Both the position numbers and the translations under genes were made by a program. 39,930 nt of DNA from assembly GCA_017613595.1 (NCBI GenBank), contig JAGADM010000103.1, positions 1 through 39,930 on the forward strand, read 5' to 3'. The notes below the pieces were generated by a model. The model searched no databases. It was not told the DNA's origin and saw only the letters and a list, made by a program, of their open reading frames with translations. Shown one piece after another: positions 24,938 through 32,626 of this stretch (within the stretch, counting starts at the first letter, position 1; each line of letters begins with the position of its first letter). This DNA comes from Lachnospiraceae bacterium. Lineage in GTDB: Bacteria > Bacillota_A > Clostridia > Lachnospirales > Lachnospiraceae.

Positions 24938-27247
24938 TCAGAACAATCTGGAAGTATCTCTGCCCTCGATAATATCCGAAGCTCTCTTGATAAAGATGCG
25001 GATCAGCTCGATGCAGCCCGGATCGGAATCCTTCTTGCCGTATTCACGGCTGAGCTCCTTCGCGAGAAATGCCAGATATTCGGGATCCTTCGTCTGGACA
25101 AATTCATACTCGATGATCTTCTCGTCCGGGAAGCTGTTATGGTCAAGATACTTGCGGATTCTTGTAACGTCACGCGTCGTAATGATACCGGGCGCGGCCG
25201 CGCGCGACAGTTTGGACCATGCGGTCGTTGCGTCACGGAAGGCAACCACGAAGCGGTACCAGTCCGTAAAGTCGCCGAGAATGCTCTTCTCGACTTCGTT
25301 ATCGTATCCGACGAAGATCGGCGTGAAACGCTGCTGTACGGACTCCTCGATCTTCTCACGGGTATTGTAGTTGGCATCCGCGCCGTTACCGGTCGTATTG
25401 CCGGCTGCGATAATACGGAAGTTCGGATGACGCATAACACGCTCGCCGTGCGGGAAATCATACGCGCCGTTGGTCGAATCCGAAAGGAATGAGTTCAGTT
25501 TTACGGTAGCGCGGCTGTTACCGTTATCAAGCTCGTCGCAGAACGCGATCTTACCGTACTTGTAGCAGCGGTAGAAATTCGGGCAGCTGTAACCGCCGTT
25601 CGCGGTCTGGAAACCGAGGATGTCGTATTCCTCGTTGATATAACCGATATCGACGCTCTCCACATCGAGGATATCCGCTATCTGCTGTACCATGAACGTC
25701 TTTCCGCATCCGGATGGACCGATCAGGTAAGGGTTCGCATTTTCCATCACGGCGGTCAGCACGTCATCGAACATCGCGTGGAAATGCACGCCCTTATTCA
25801 TCATATCCTGCTTCCGCTTCATCGCGATGCGGTAGCGGTCGGCGAACGGAACGTTTTCGTCAAGCAGTACGCTCGGTTCACAGGTTGCCTCCGTCATCCA
25901 GTTATGCATGACAACGGGCGGTACGGGCATTCCATCCGGTCCTTCCGGAGGCATCGGCGGACGTCCATCCGGTCCTTCCGGAACGGGCGCATACGGACGG
26001 CCTTCCTGCGCGGGCGCGGCCGGTCTTTCCACGATCACGGTACGCGGTTGTCCCTGCACCGGCGCAGCAACGACCGGAGTCGGCATATCGCCTGCCGCCA
26101 TACGCGACTCGTACATTTCCATCAGCTTGTCGATCTTGTCGTTCAGCTGCTGTGAGAACGTATCGTCGGCAAGAATGTCCTTGATACGCTCATTATTCTT
26201 CACATAATTCTCGACACGGTTCACCGCCTCGGTCGACTCGCGGTTGAGCCGGAGGAGGTCCCTTCTTGCGTCTTGGATGATCGTGTCGGCCTGGCTCTTC
26301 AGCTCACGGAGACCGTTCTGGCTTTCCGAGATCACACTGTTGACGAGCTCGTCCTTTTCCGCAAGTACGGAACGTCTCTGGCTTTCCGTAAACTCGGAAT
26401 GAATCCGCTTGATGTCCTCACGGTAAGTGCCGAGTGTTGCTTTCACATTGGTTACTTCGTCGTCGCAGAACGACTTAACGTCCTTCGTAACGCGCTCCGA
26501 GAGGCCGGATAACAGCTCCGCGCGCTCTTCGGAAAGCTTCAGGGAATCCTGCAGTTTGGTCGTCGCCGCCTGTACCGCGTCGATCTTCTGTTCCGCCAGA
26601 AGAATGCGCTCCTCGCTGACGTTATAGACACCGCTCATACGTCTTAATGTCGCGTATTCGCGCTCCGCAGCGGGCTTCGGGTCCTCGCCTTCGAGAATCC
26701 TTTGCGTAAGGCGGATCAGCGTTGCGGTAAATACGTCCTCATCCACGCAGAACGAGCGGATCCTTACGGCAAATTCCGAAATCACGCCTCTTCTCGTCGA
26801 CGTCAGACCGTCCTTGTCCTCGATGGACATGATCCAGCGGCAGTAATTGATCTTATCCGTAAACAGATGGAACAGCTTCGGAATGAACATTCTCGCGTAT
26901 ACCACGTTGTAAGGTCCGAACATGGAAATGTAAACCTGCGCGAGCGCGTCGAAATCCTCGGTGTCCTCACCGAGCAGAAACATATGCGGATAGATCAGTT
27001 CGCCGTATTTGACGGCTTCGAACCAGATAGACCGGTTGAAGCTGATCTCATTATTCATAACCGTATCCACCGCTTCGAGGAAGAGGGTTACCGGCTTAAT
27101 GACGCTGTGCTCCGGATGATTGTAATAGTCGTACACCATGCGGTAAAGCGCTCTTGTCTTTTCGTCCTTGTAGCGTTCCAGTTTTTCTATGATCCGTTCG
27201 TACAGGTCTTTCGTCGGATCTGCATTTTTCGAACTGAAGATTCCCAT
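24938..27247 (-). CDS. Large coiled-coil AAA ATPase (MoxR/dynein-like AAA domain)
   Basis: A 769-residue cytosolic protein in three parts. Residues 1-200 form a helical domain without a recognised family; 215-350 is predicted coiled coil rich in Glu, Lys and Arg; and 390-450 is a Pro/Gly linker with two EGPDG repeats. The C-terminal AAA domain (about 500-740) has Walker A GPSGCGKT (510-517), Walker B KIAFCDE (566-572), sensor-1 Asn617 in AAGNT, and an arginine finger candidate in QQRF (Arg640). The ATPase probably remodels a protein target, as MoxR-type enzymes do. ATG 27247 follows AGGGGG. It is the second gene of the TelA operon. Confidence 0.85.
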   Translation of the reverse strand: MGIFSSKNADPTKDLYERIIEKLERYKDEKTRALYRMVYDYYNHPEHSVIKPVTLFLEAVDTVMNNEISFNRSIWFEAVKYGELIYPHMFLLGEDTEDFDALAQVYISMFGPYNVVYARMFIPKLFHLFTDKINYCRWIMSIEDKDGLTSTRRGVISEFAVRIRSFCVDEDVFTATLIRLTQRILEGEDPKPAAEREYATLRRMSGVYNVSEERILLAEQKIDAVQAATTKLQDSLKLSEERAELLSGLSERVTKDVKSFCDDEVTNVKATLGTYREDIKRIHSEFTESQRRSVLAEKDELVNSVISESQNGLRELKSQADTIIQDARRDLLRLNRESTEAVNRVENYVKNNERIKDILADDTFSQQLNDKIDKLMEMYESRMAAGDMPTPVVAAPVQGQPRTVIVERPAAPAQEGRPYAPVPEGPDGRPPMPPEGPDGMPVPPVVMHNWMTEATCEPSVLLDENVPFADRYRIAMKRKQDMMNKGVHFHAMFDDVLTAVMENANPYLIGPSGCGKTFMVQQIADILDVESVDIGYINEEYDILGFQTANGGYSCPNFYRCYKYGKIAFCDELDNGNSRATVKLNSFLSDSTNGAYDFPHGERVMRHPNFRIIAAGNTTGNGADANYNTREKIEESVQQRFTPIFVGYDNEVEKSILGDFTDWYRFVVAFRDATTAWSKLSRAAAPGIITTRDVTRIRKYLDHNSFPDEKIIEYEFVQTKDPEYLAFLAKELSREYGKKDSDPGCIELIRIFIKRASDIIEGRDTSRLF
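25931..25982. repeat. Two 19-bp direct repeats in the AAA gene linker
   Basis: TCCATCCGGTCCTTCCGGA occurs at 25931-25949 and 25964-25982. It encodes the repeated EGPDG unit of the proline-rich linker. It probably arose by local duplication. Confidence 0.85.
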
Positions 27248-27256
27248 GGTGTCCCC

Positions 27257-28408
27257 CTATGAAATAAAGTATTTGCCGGCTAACGCGGTCCGGTACTTTC
27301 CGGTCATTCCGCCGCCTGCAACACTGAAATAAGTCTGATAACGACCGTCTCCGACGGAGCTTCGGATCATACGGACATTGTTCTTTCGAAGCACAACGCC
27401 GCTCTGCGTGTTTCTGATAACGCTCCACGAAACCGTCTCGGAATACCCTGCGTCCGGATAAACGAGCGATCTCTGATAATGTCTGCCCGAGATGGTTCCC
27501 TTCTTCTCTTCGGTCTCGGTTAAGGCAAATGTCATGCCCCACGGAAGCCGGTAGATGACCGTCGGCTTTGCCCCCTCGGGCAGGAGCTTCTTCTCCTTTT
27601 CCGTCGGCTCCGGGTTTCCGACCGCCTCAAAGCGGTTCCGCTCATAGCAGATTTCTTTTCCGCCGCGGGATATCGATATCCGCGTTTCCATGTAAGGAAC
27701 CGTGAACACAAACTCCCAGCGTCCCGTAAGCCCCGATTTCTCCGAGGCAAATGCGACCTCCATCCGGTCGGGCTCCACCGTAATATCGGCAAGCGTATTT
27801 TCCTCTTCATCGGGATACGCGCCGAGCGTCATCCGGTACGAAGACTCTCCCGTCCGCGTCGCGATAACCGGGATCTGCGGAAACTCTTCGCCGATATGCA
27901 TCTGCAGAAGTCCCCTTCCGCGCCATCCGCATACGCGGTCCGTCACTTTTCCGGTCCGCTCAAGAACGGCTTCCATCTCGGTAACAATGTATTCCGCAAG
28001 TGGCAGAAACCGCTTTCCGAGACTGGCATCGTACGGAAGCATCGGCAGCGGATTGCCGGTCATTTCATAGAACTTTTCGGTAAAGGAATCCTCCGAAACG
28101 GCAATCCCCGCCTCCATTACGGCACGCGTCGTTTCATCCATTACCACCGCACGGCGGTCCTTCATGCGCCCGTAAACCGTAAGCGCCTGGTCGCAGAGCG
28201 TATCGAAATACGGGTCCATCTCGCTCAGGGTGAACTGCTCGTTCTCTCCGCAGAGCACAGTAACAGCCGTACATCCCCGGGGCTTACCGTCCTCATCGGT
28301 GCGTTCGCCCGGCTGCCGTACGGCTCCGGTAAATTCGTATAACGATACCATGCGGAGATTCTCGATCTTACGGATGCGGATCTCCTCTTCCGACATTCTG
28401 TGAAGCAT
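27257..28408 (-). CDS. Uncharacterised 383-residue protein, first gene of the TelA/AAA operon
   Basis: Not recognised. The N-terminal third is helical and polar; residues from about 190 on are beta-rich with many Glu and Arg (RTGESSYRMTLGAYPDEEENTLADITVEPDRMEVAF, WEFVFTVPYMETRISISRGG). No signal peptide, membrane helix or Cys pair is visible, so it is probably soluble. The start is taken as ATG 28408 behind GGTGGG, an imperfect ribosome binding site; an upstream TTG at 28426 and ATG 28396 are alternatives. It lies 9 bp before the AAA gene and about 70 bp after the RNase P gene, with no strong promoter between. Confidence 0.65.
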   Translation of the reverse strand: MLHRMSEEEIRIRKIENLRMVSLYEFTGAVRQPGERTDEDGKPRGCTAVTVLCGENEQFTLSEMDPYFDTLCDQALTVYGRMKDRRAVVMDETTRAVMEAGIAVSEDSFTEKFYEMTGNPLPMLPYDASLGKRFLPLAEYIVTEMEAVLERTGKVTDRVCGWRGRGLLQMHIGEEFPQIPVIATRTGESSYRMTLGAYPDEEENTLADITVEPDRMEVAFASEKSGLTGRWEFVFTVPYMETRISISRGGKEICYERNRFEAVGNPEPTEKEKKLLPEGAKPTVIYRLPWGMTFALTETEEKKGTISGRHYQRSLVYPDAGYSETVSWSVIRNTQSGVVLRKNNVRMIRSSVGDGRYQTYFSVAGGGMTGKYRTALAGKYFIS

Positions 28409-28434
28409 CTTTTCCCACCAAATCAATAATCATT

Positions 28435-28463
28435 AAACGGGCCGGACCGTATCAGGCCGCCCG
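28435..28463 (-). terminator. Weak terminator-like hairpin after rnpB
   Basis: CGGGC at 28438-28442 and GCCCG at 28459-28463 close a stem with inner GG/CC pairs and bulges. It is followed on the minus strand by only TTTAATG. It may end the RNase P transcript partially and allow read-through into the operon at 28408. Confidence 0.4.
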
Positions 28464-28475
28464 GAAAATTCGCAA

Positions 28476-28840
28476 AGATCGAGTGATGCTGTAAGCCGGG
28501 TTCTGTCGAAGATGATCATCTGTCTTGACTGCATGTCGCCATGCAGCTCCTCCGCAGCCTTCCGGGAGCGGAACGCAACCCACCCGGGAACACGACGGGC
28601 AGCCGTATCGTTCCCTGTTCGGTCTTGCTGCGAGTGGGGTTTACACAGCCTCCGCTGTTACCAGCGAAGCGGTAGTCTCTTACACTGCCATTTCATCCTT
28701 ACCGTCCGAAGACGGCGGTTTCTTTTCTGTTGCACTTTCCTTGGAGTCGCCTCCACCGGACGTTATCCGGCACCCTGCCCTGTGCAGCCCGGACTTTCCT
28801 CACCGGATAAACCGGCGCGATCATCCGCATCACTCGATTG
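28476..28840 (-). ncRNA. rnpB: RNase P RNA, bacterial class A
   Basis: Catalytic RNA that trims the 5' leader of precursor tRNAs. On the minus strand the ends form a 12-bp P1 helix (ATCGAGTGATGC at 28827-28838 with GCATCACTCGAT at 28478-28489). Conserved blocks appear in order: GAGGAAAGTCCGGGC near the 5' end, ACAGAAAAGAAACCGCC, GTAAGAGACTACCGC, AAACCCC, and GACAGAACCCGGCTTACAG near the 3' end. The length (about 360 nt) fits the A type. Its promoter (28844-28872) lies directly upstream. It separates the TelA operon from the nucleoside kinase gene. Confidence 0.96.
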
Positions 28841-28843
28841 TCG

Positions 28844-28872
28844 ATAATACCATTTTCCGTACGGAAAGGCAA
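28844..28872 (-). promoter_or_regulatory. Promoter of rnpB
   Basis: -35 TTGCCT (28867-28872), a 17-bp spacer and -10 TATTAT (28844-28849) preceded by TGG. Transcription would start at about 28838, exactly at the predicted RNA end. The spacer holds the perfect palindrome TTTCCGTACGGAAA. Confidence 0.82.
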
Positions 28873-28935
28873 GAAAAACCATGTCCTTTCCGAAGGAAAT
28901 CCAACGCTGACCCGAACCTGTCCGGGAAGACGTTT

Positions 28936-30594
28936 TTATACGTCGAAGCAGCTTCCGCCGACGAACTCACGCGAGATGCTGTTGCGCGGGATCGCGTCGT
29001 CCGGAATATTCAGGAAATAGCTGAAGAACTTCAGCAGACGCTTTGCCTCAAGATACTCCGGGCAGTCCTTCGGAATGCCGAAGAGCAAAGGCTCCGCGTA
29101 CAGTTTCAATACGGCAAATTCGTAGATGGACGCCGAATTGAACATGTAATCCGCCTCTTCCTGGAACGGGAAGATGTAATTCTCCTCGCCGTTACGTACC
29201 GAACCCCACATCGCGATCGTATCCTTTGCCTCAGTGCCGCGGGTTCTCGCGTCACGCACGATACGGCGGAGCAGACGCCCGTCGGTCGTCGGGATACGGT
29301 TGTGACGGTCTACGTTCAGCTCGGTAAGGGCGCTGATGTATATCTTATATTTGCTTTCCTTCGGGAGCGAATACGAAAGCTTGTCGTTTAAGCCGTGAAT
29401 ACCTTCGATGACAAGGATGTCATCGGGTCCGAGCTGCATGAACTTGCCGCGGAATTCCTGTTTTCCGGTCTTAAAGTTGAAGGTCGGGATTTCCACACGC
29501 TCGCCGTTTAAGAGCTGCAGCATCTGCTTATTGAAAAGCTCTACGTCAAGTGCCTCGAGGCATTCGAAATTGTAGGAACCGTCGGGGTTCTTCGGGCAGA
29601 ACTCGCGGTTGCAGTAATAGTTGTCGAGTCCGATCGGATGCGGCTTCAGGCCGAGTGCCTTGAGCTGGATCGACAGGCGGTAAGAGAACGAAGTCTTACC
29701 CGAGGACGAAGGTCCGGCGATCATGACGAACTTTTTCGTGCCGGCTTCCTTGATCTGCTTTGCCATGTCGGCAATCTTCTGCTCCATCAGAGCTTCCTGC
29801 ACAAGGATCAGTTCCTCGGTGCGGCCTTCCGCGATCAGCGTATTCAGATCGCCGATCGTGTCAACCTCAAGCGATTTGCCCCATTTGTTCGCTTCCTGCA
29901 GCGTGTTGTAAAGCTTCGGGCGGTCGGACTTCTGCGCGGGAACCGTCGGGTCCGCCGGATCCGGAAGCATCAGAAGGAAACCCTCATTATAAGGAACGAG
30001 GTCGAACACGTTCAGACATGCCGTTGACGGCGGCATAAAACCGTAGAAGTAATCGGTATAGCCCGAAAGCATATAGACGTTGGTCTTCGAATCGAGACGG
30101 TACGAAAGAAGCTTCACCTTGTCTTCCATGCCGGCCTTTTCGAACAGCTTGATCGCGTTGCCCGTATTCATGGACTTCTTCTCGATCATGCGGTCTTCCT
30201 TACAGATATCGAGCATCTCCTTACGGAGCGTCTCGAGAAATTCATAGGAAATGCGTTTGCGGCCCACGATTTCACAGTAGATGCCCTGTCCGATGCTGTG
30301 CTCGACGCGCAGATTGTTGCACTCATCCTGTCCGTACAGGCGGTACAGCGCCGCGAGCATCAGAAACGTCAGTCCGCGCTCATAAGTCTTATAGCCGGCC
30401 GGCGTGCTCACGTCAAGGAACCTGACCTCACAGTCCGAATAAAGCTTCTTAAACAGTTCCTTCAAAGAGCCGTTCACAAGCGCAAGGATCGGCTCCGGTC
30501 CCGGACAATCCATGTCCCTGTATACGCTTGAAAGAGACACTCCTTCCGGAAATTCTTTCGTTATCCCGTTTACGGTTACCTGAATGTCTGCCAT
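28936..30594 (-). CDS. TGS-domain nucleoside (uridine) kinase
   Basis: A 552-residue composite: an N-terminal TGS domain (about 1-62, ADIQVTVNGITKEFPEGVSLSSVY), a threonyl-tRNA-synthetase-like second domain (about 65-210), then a uridine/phosphoribulokinase fold (about 285-490) with Walker A GPSSSGKT at 294-301, and a C-terminal helical part. It probably phosphorylates a nucleoside such as uridine. This TGS-kinase architecture is widespread in Firmicutes, and the role of the extra domains is unclear. ATG 30594 follows GAGAGG by about 9 nt. It is 19 nt downstream of trmK and likely co-transcribed with the dgt-dnaG-rpoD-trmK genes. Confidence 0.9.
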   Translation of the reverse strand: MADIQVTVNGITKEFPEGVSLSSVYRDMDCPGPEPILALVNGSLKELFKKLYSDCEVRFLDVSTPAGYKTYERGLTFLMLAALYRLYGQDECNNLRVEHSIGQGIYCEIVGRKRISYEFLETLRKEMLDICKEDRMIEKKSMNTGNAIKLFEKAGMEDKVKLLSYRLDSKTNVYMLSGYTDYFYGFMPPSTACLNVFDLVPYNEGFLLMLPDPADPTVPAQKSDRPKLYNTLQEANKWGKSLEVDTIGDLNTLIAEGRTEELILVQEALMEQKIADMAKQIKEAGTKKFVMIAGPSSSGKTSFSYRLSIQLKALGLKPHPIGLDNYYCNREFCPKNPDGSYNFECLEALDVELFNKQMLQLLNGERVEIPTFNFKTGKQEFRGKFMQLGPDDILVIEGIHGLNDKLSYSLPKESKYKIYISALTELNVDRHNRIPTTDGRLLRRIVRDARTRGTEAKDTIAMWGSVRNGEENYIFPFQEEADYMFNSASIYEFAVLKLYAEPLLFGIPKDCPEYLEAKRLLKFFSYFLNIPDDAIPRNSISREFVGGSCFDV

Positions 30595-30613
30595 AAAAAA
30601 ATACCTCTCTGTT

Positions 30614-31300
30614 TCAGTTTAAAATAGCACGCAGTTCCGCGATTTCGGCGGTCAGCTCGGCCGCCCTCTTTCCGGTGCTTTCCGGATCGGTTCCGGCAAG
30701 CCCGCGGAGCATGCGTTCCTTCTTCGAAAGTTCCTCCAAAAGGAACTTCCTCCATATTTCATCCTTCCGCCTTGTAAAAATCCGTCCGTAGCGGTATTCC
30801 GCTTCGGTGTACGGCTCCTCTTCGGTTCCCTTCTCACAGGCAAATGCGATATAGTATTTGCCGTCTTCAAAGCACGCCTGCTCATCCGCGATCTTATAAC
30901 CGAGCCGGTGAACCTCTTTCCGTACGAGTTCGATGTCGGACTGCGGCTGAAGGACAAGCTGTTCCGCTGCCTTCACGCATTCCGCGCCGCGGGAAAGGAT
31001 ATCGCTCATCAAGATTCCGCCCATGCCGGCGATCACGATCCGGTCGGCTTCGCCCGGCTTAAGCTCATCCATACCGTCCGAAAGTCTCGTTTCGATGCGC
31101 TCCTGCTGGTGGAAGAACCGGATGCTCTCCTTTGCCCGCTCAAGAGGACCCTTTCGGACATCCATGGCGATCGCGCGCCCGACGGTACCCGTACGGACAA
31201 GCCATACGGAAAGATATCCGTGGTCGCAGCCGATATCGGCGAGCACGCGGCCCTTCGATACCATATCCGCAACCATATGCATACGTTCGGATAATCTCAT
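30614..31300 (-). CDS. trmK: tRNA (adenine-22 N1) methyltransferase
   Basis: A 228-residue SAM-dependent enzyme that makes m1A22 in tRNA. Motif I ADIGCDHGYLSVWL (residues 21-34) binds SAM, and AGMGGILMSDIL supports the family. The first helix MRLSERMHMVADMV matches B. subtilis YqfN/TrmK. The C-terminal 60 residues are helical (KDEIWRKFLLEELSKKERMLRGL). ATG 31300 is 4 nt downstream of the rpoD stop and has GGAG 6 nt upstream, matching the usual rpoD-trmK order in Firmicutes. Confidence 0.92.
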   Translation of the reverse strand: MRLSERMHMVADMVSKGRVLADIGCDHGYLSVWLVRTGTVGRAIAMDVRKGPLERAKESIRFFHQQERIETRLSDGMDELKPGEADRIVIAGMGGILMSDILSRGAECVKAAEQLVLQPQSDIELVRKEVHRLGYKIADEQACFEDGKYYIAFACEKGTEEEPYTEAEYRYGRIFTRRKDEIWRKFLLEELSKKERMLRGLAGTDPESTGKRAAELTAEIAELRAILN

Positions 31301-31303
31301 ATA

Positions 31304-32605
31304 TTACTCCAGATAATCCCGGAGCTTGCGGCTTCTCGAAGGATGGCGCAGCTTGCGGAGCGCCTTGGCTTCGATCTGACGGATACGCTCACGGGTTACT
31401 TCAAATTCCTTGCCGACCTCTTCAAGCGTACGCTGACGGCCGTCGTCCAAGCCGAAACGCAGGCGGATAACCTTCTGCTCACGGTCGGAAAGCGTCTCAA
31501 GCACCTCATACAGCTGGTCGCGGAGCATCGAATAGGATGCCGCGTCGGCGGGCATCGGCAGATGATCGTCGGGAAGGAAATCGCCGAGATGGCTGTCCTC
31601 TTCCTCGCCGATCGGAGTCTCGAGGGATACCGGCTCCTGCGAAATCTTCTGGATCTCCAGTACTCGGTCTACCGGAATCTTCATCTCCTTCGCAATCTCC
31701 TCCGGGCTCGGCTCACGGCCGTAATCCTGCAGCAGCTGACGCTGTACGCGGATCAGACGGTTGATCGTCTCAACCATATGAACCGGGATACGGATCGTTC
31801 TCGCCTGGTCCGCGATCGCACGCGTGATTGCCTGGCGGATCCACCATGTCGCGTAAGTCGAGAATTTGAATCCCTTCTTGTAGTCGTATTTCTCTACGGC
31901 CTTGATAAGACCGAGGTTACCTTCCTGAATCAGGTCGAGGAACTGCATGCCGCGCCCCACATAACGTTTCGCGATGCTGACAACCAGACGGAGGTTTGCT
32001 TCGGAAAGACGCTTCTTGGCTGCCTCGTCGCCGTCCTCCATACGTCTTGAAAGTTCCTTTTCCTCTTCCGCGGTAAGAAGCGGCACGCGGCCGATCTCTT
32101 TTAAGTACATGCGGACGGGATCCTCAATGCTGACGCCCTCGGGAACGGTCAGGTCAAGGTCATCGAGATTGCCGAGATTCTCAAGCGTCTCAAGGTCCTC
32201 GCCGGCAAGATCGGCATCGTCATCGAGCATCGGAATGTCGTCGATCTCGGCCATCGTCTCTTCACGGAGGATATCCACGCCGTTACTTTCGAGATAGTCG
32301 TAAATCCGGTTCATGCTGCCGGGCTGGAGCTCGATATCCTTGAAGAAATCCACAATCTCCTGATACTCGAGCACATTTTTCTTCTTACGGGCAAATGCGG
32401 ACAGCTCTTTCAGTTTCTCCTGGAAACGCATCATCTCCTCGTCCTTTTTCTCAAGGGGCTCGATGTCGGCTGCCTCGTCCTCAAGCGCGGTTTCCACAAG
32501 GTCAGCGGACATGCCGCCTTCCTTCTTCTCCGCCTCGCGAACTGCTTCGGTCTCCTGCGCCATTACCTCTTCCGGTACCTGCTCTTTCTTCTTTCTCGTT
32601 GCCAT
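31304..32605 (-). CDS. rpoD: Primary RNA polymerase sigma factor (SigA/RpoD)
   Basis: The housekeeping sigma-70 factor. The 433 residues are longer than in Bacillus (371) because of an acidic, low-complexity N-terminal region (about 1-140) that includes region 1.1. Regions 2.1-2.4 are diagnostic: [45 protein letters not shown] and [21 protein letters not shown]. Region 4.2 ends [39 protein letters not shown] 32605 follows AAAGGGATTACTT. It lies 21 nt after dnaG, the classical macromolecular synthesis arrangement. Confidence 0.97.
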   Translation of the reverse strand: MATRKKKEQVPEEVMAQETEAVREAEKKEGGMSADLVETALEDEAADIEPLEKKDEEMMRFQEKLKELSAFARKKKNVLEYQEIVDFFKDIELQPGSMNRIYDYLESNGVDILREETMAEIDDIPMLDDDADLAGEDLETLENLGNLDDLDLTVPEGVSIEDPVRMYLKEIGRVPLLTAEEEKELSRRMEDGDEAAKKRLSEANLRLVVSIAKRYVGRGMQFLDLIQEGNLGLIKAVEKYDYKKGFKFSTYATWWIRQAITRAIADQARTIRIPVHMVETINRLIRVQRQLLQDYGREPSPEEIAKEMKIPVDRVLEIQKISQEPVSLETPIGEEEDSHLGDFLPDDHLPMPADAASYSMLRDQLYEVLETLSDREQKVIRLRFGLDDGRQRTLEEVGKEFEVTRERIRQIEAKALRKLRHPSRSRKLRDYLE

Positions 32606-32626
32606 AAGTAATCCCTTTCTATCCCA

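Noticed and set aside
25931..25982. Short direct repeats that could suggest a CRISPR or repeat array
   Set aside because: Only two copies with 14 bp between them, in frame, encoding the EGPDG linker of the AAA protein.
28874..28899. Terminator of the nucleoside kinase gene before rnpB
   Set aside because: TTTCC-GAA-GGAAA is a short stem and its U-run is 8 nt away and next to the rnpB -35; too weak to call.
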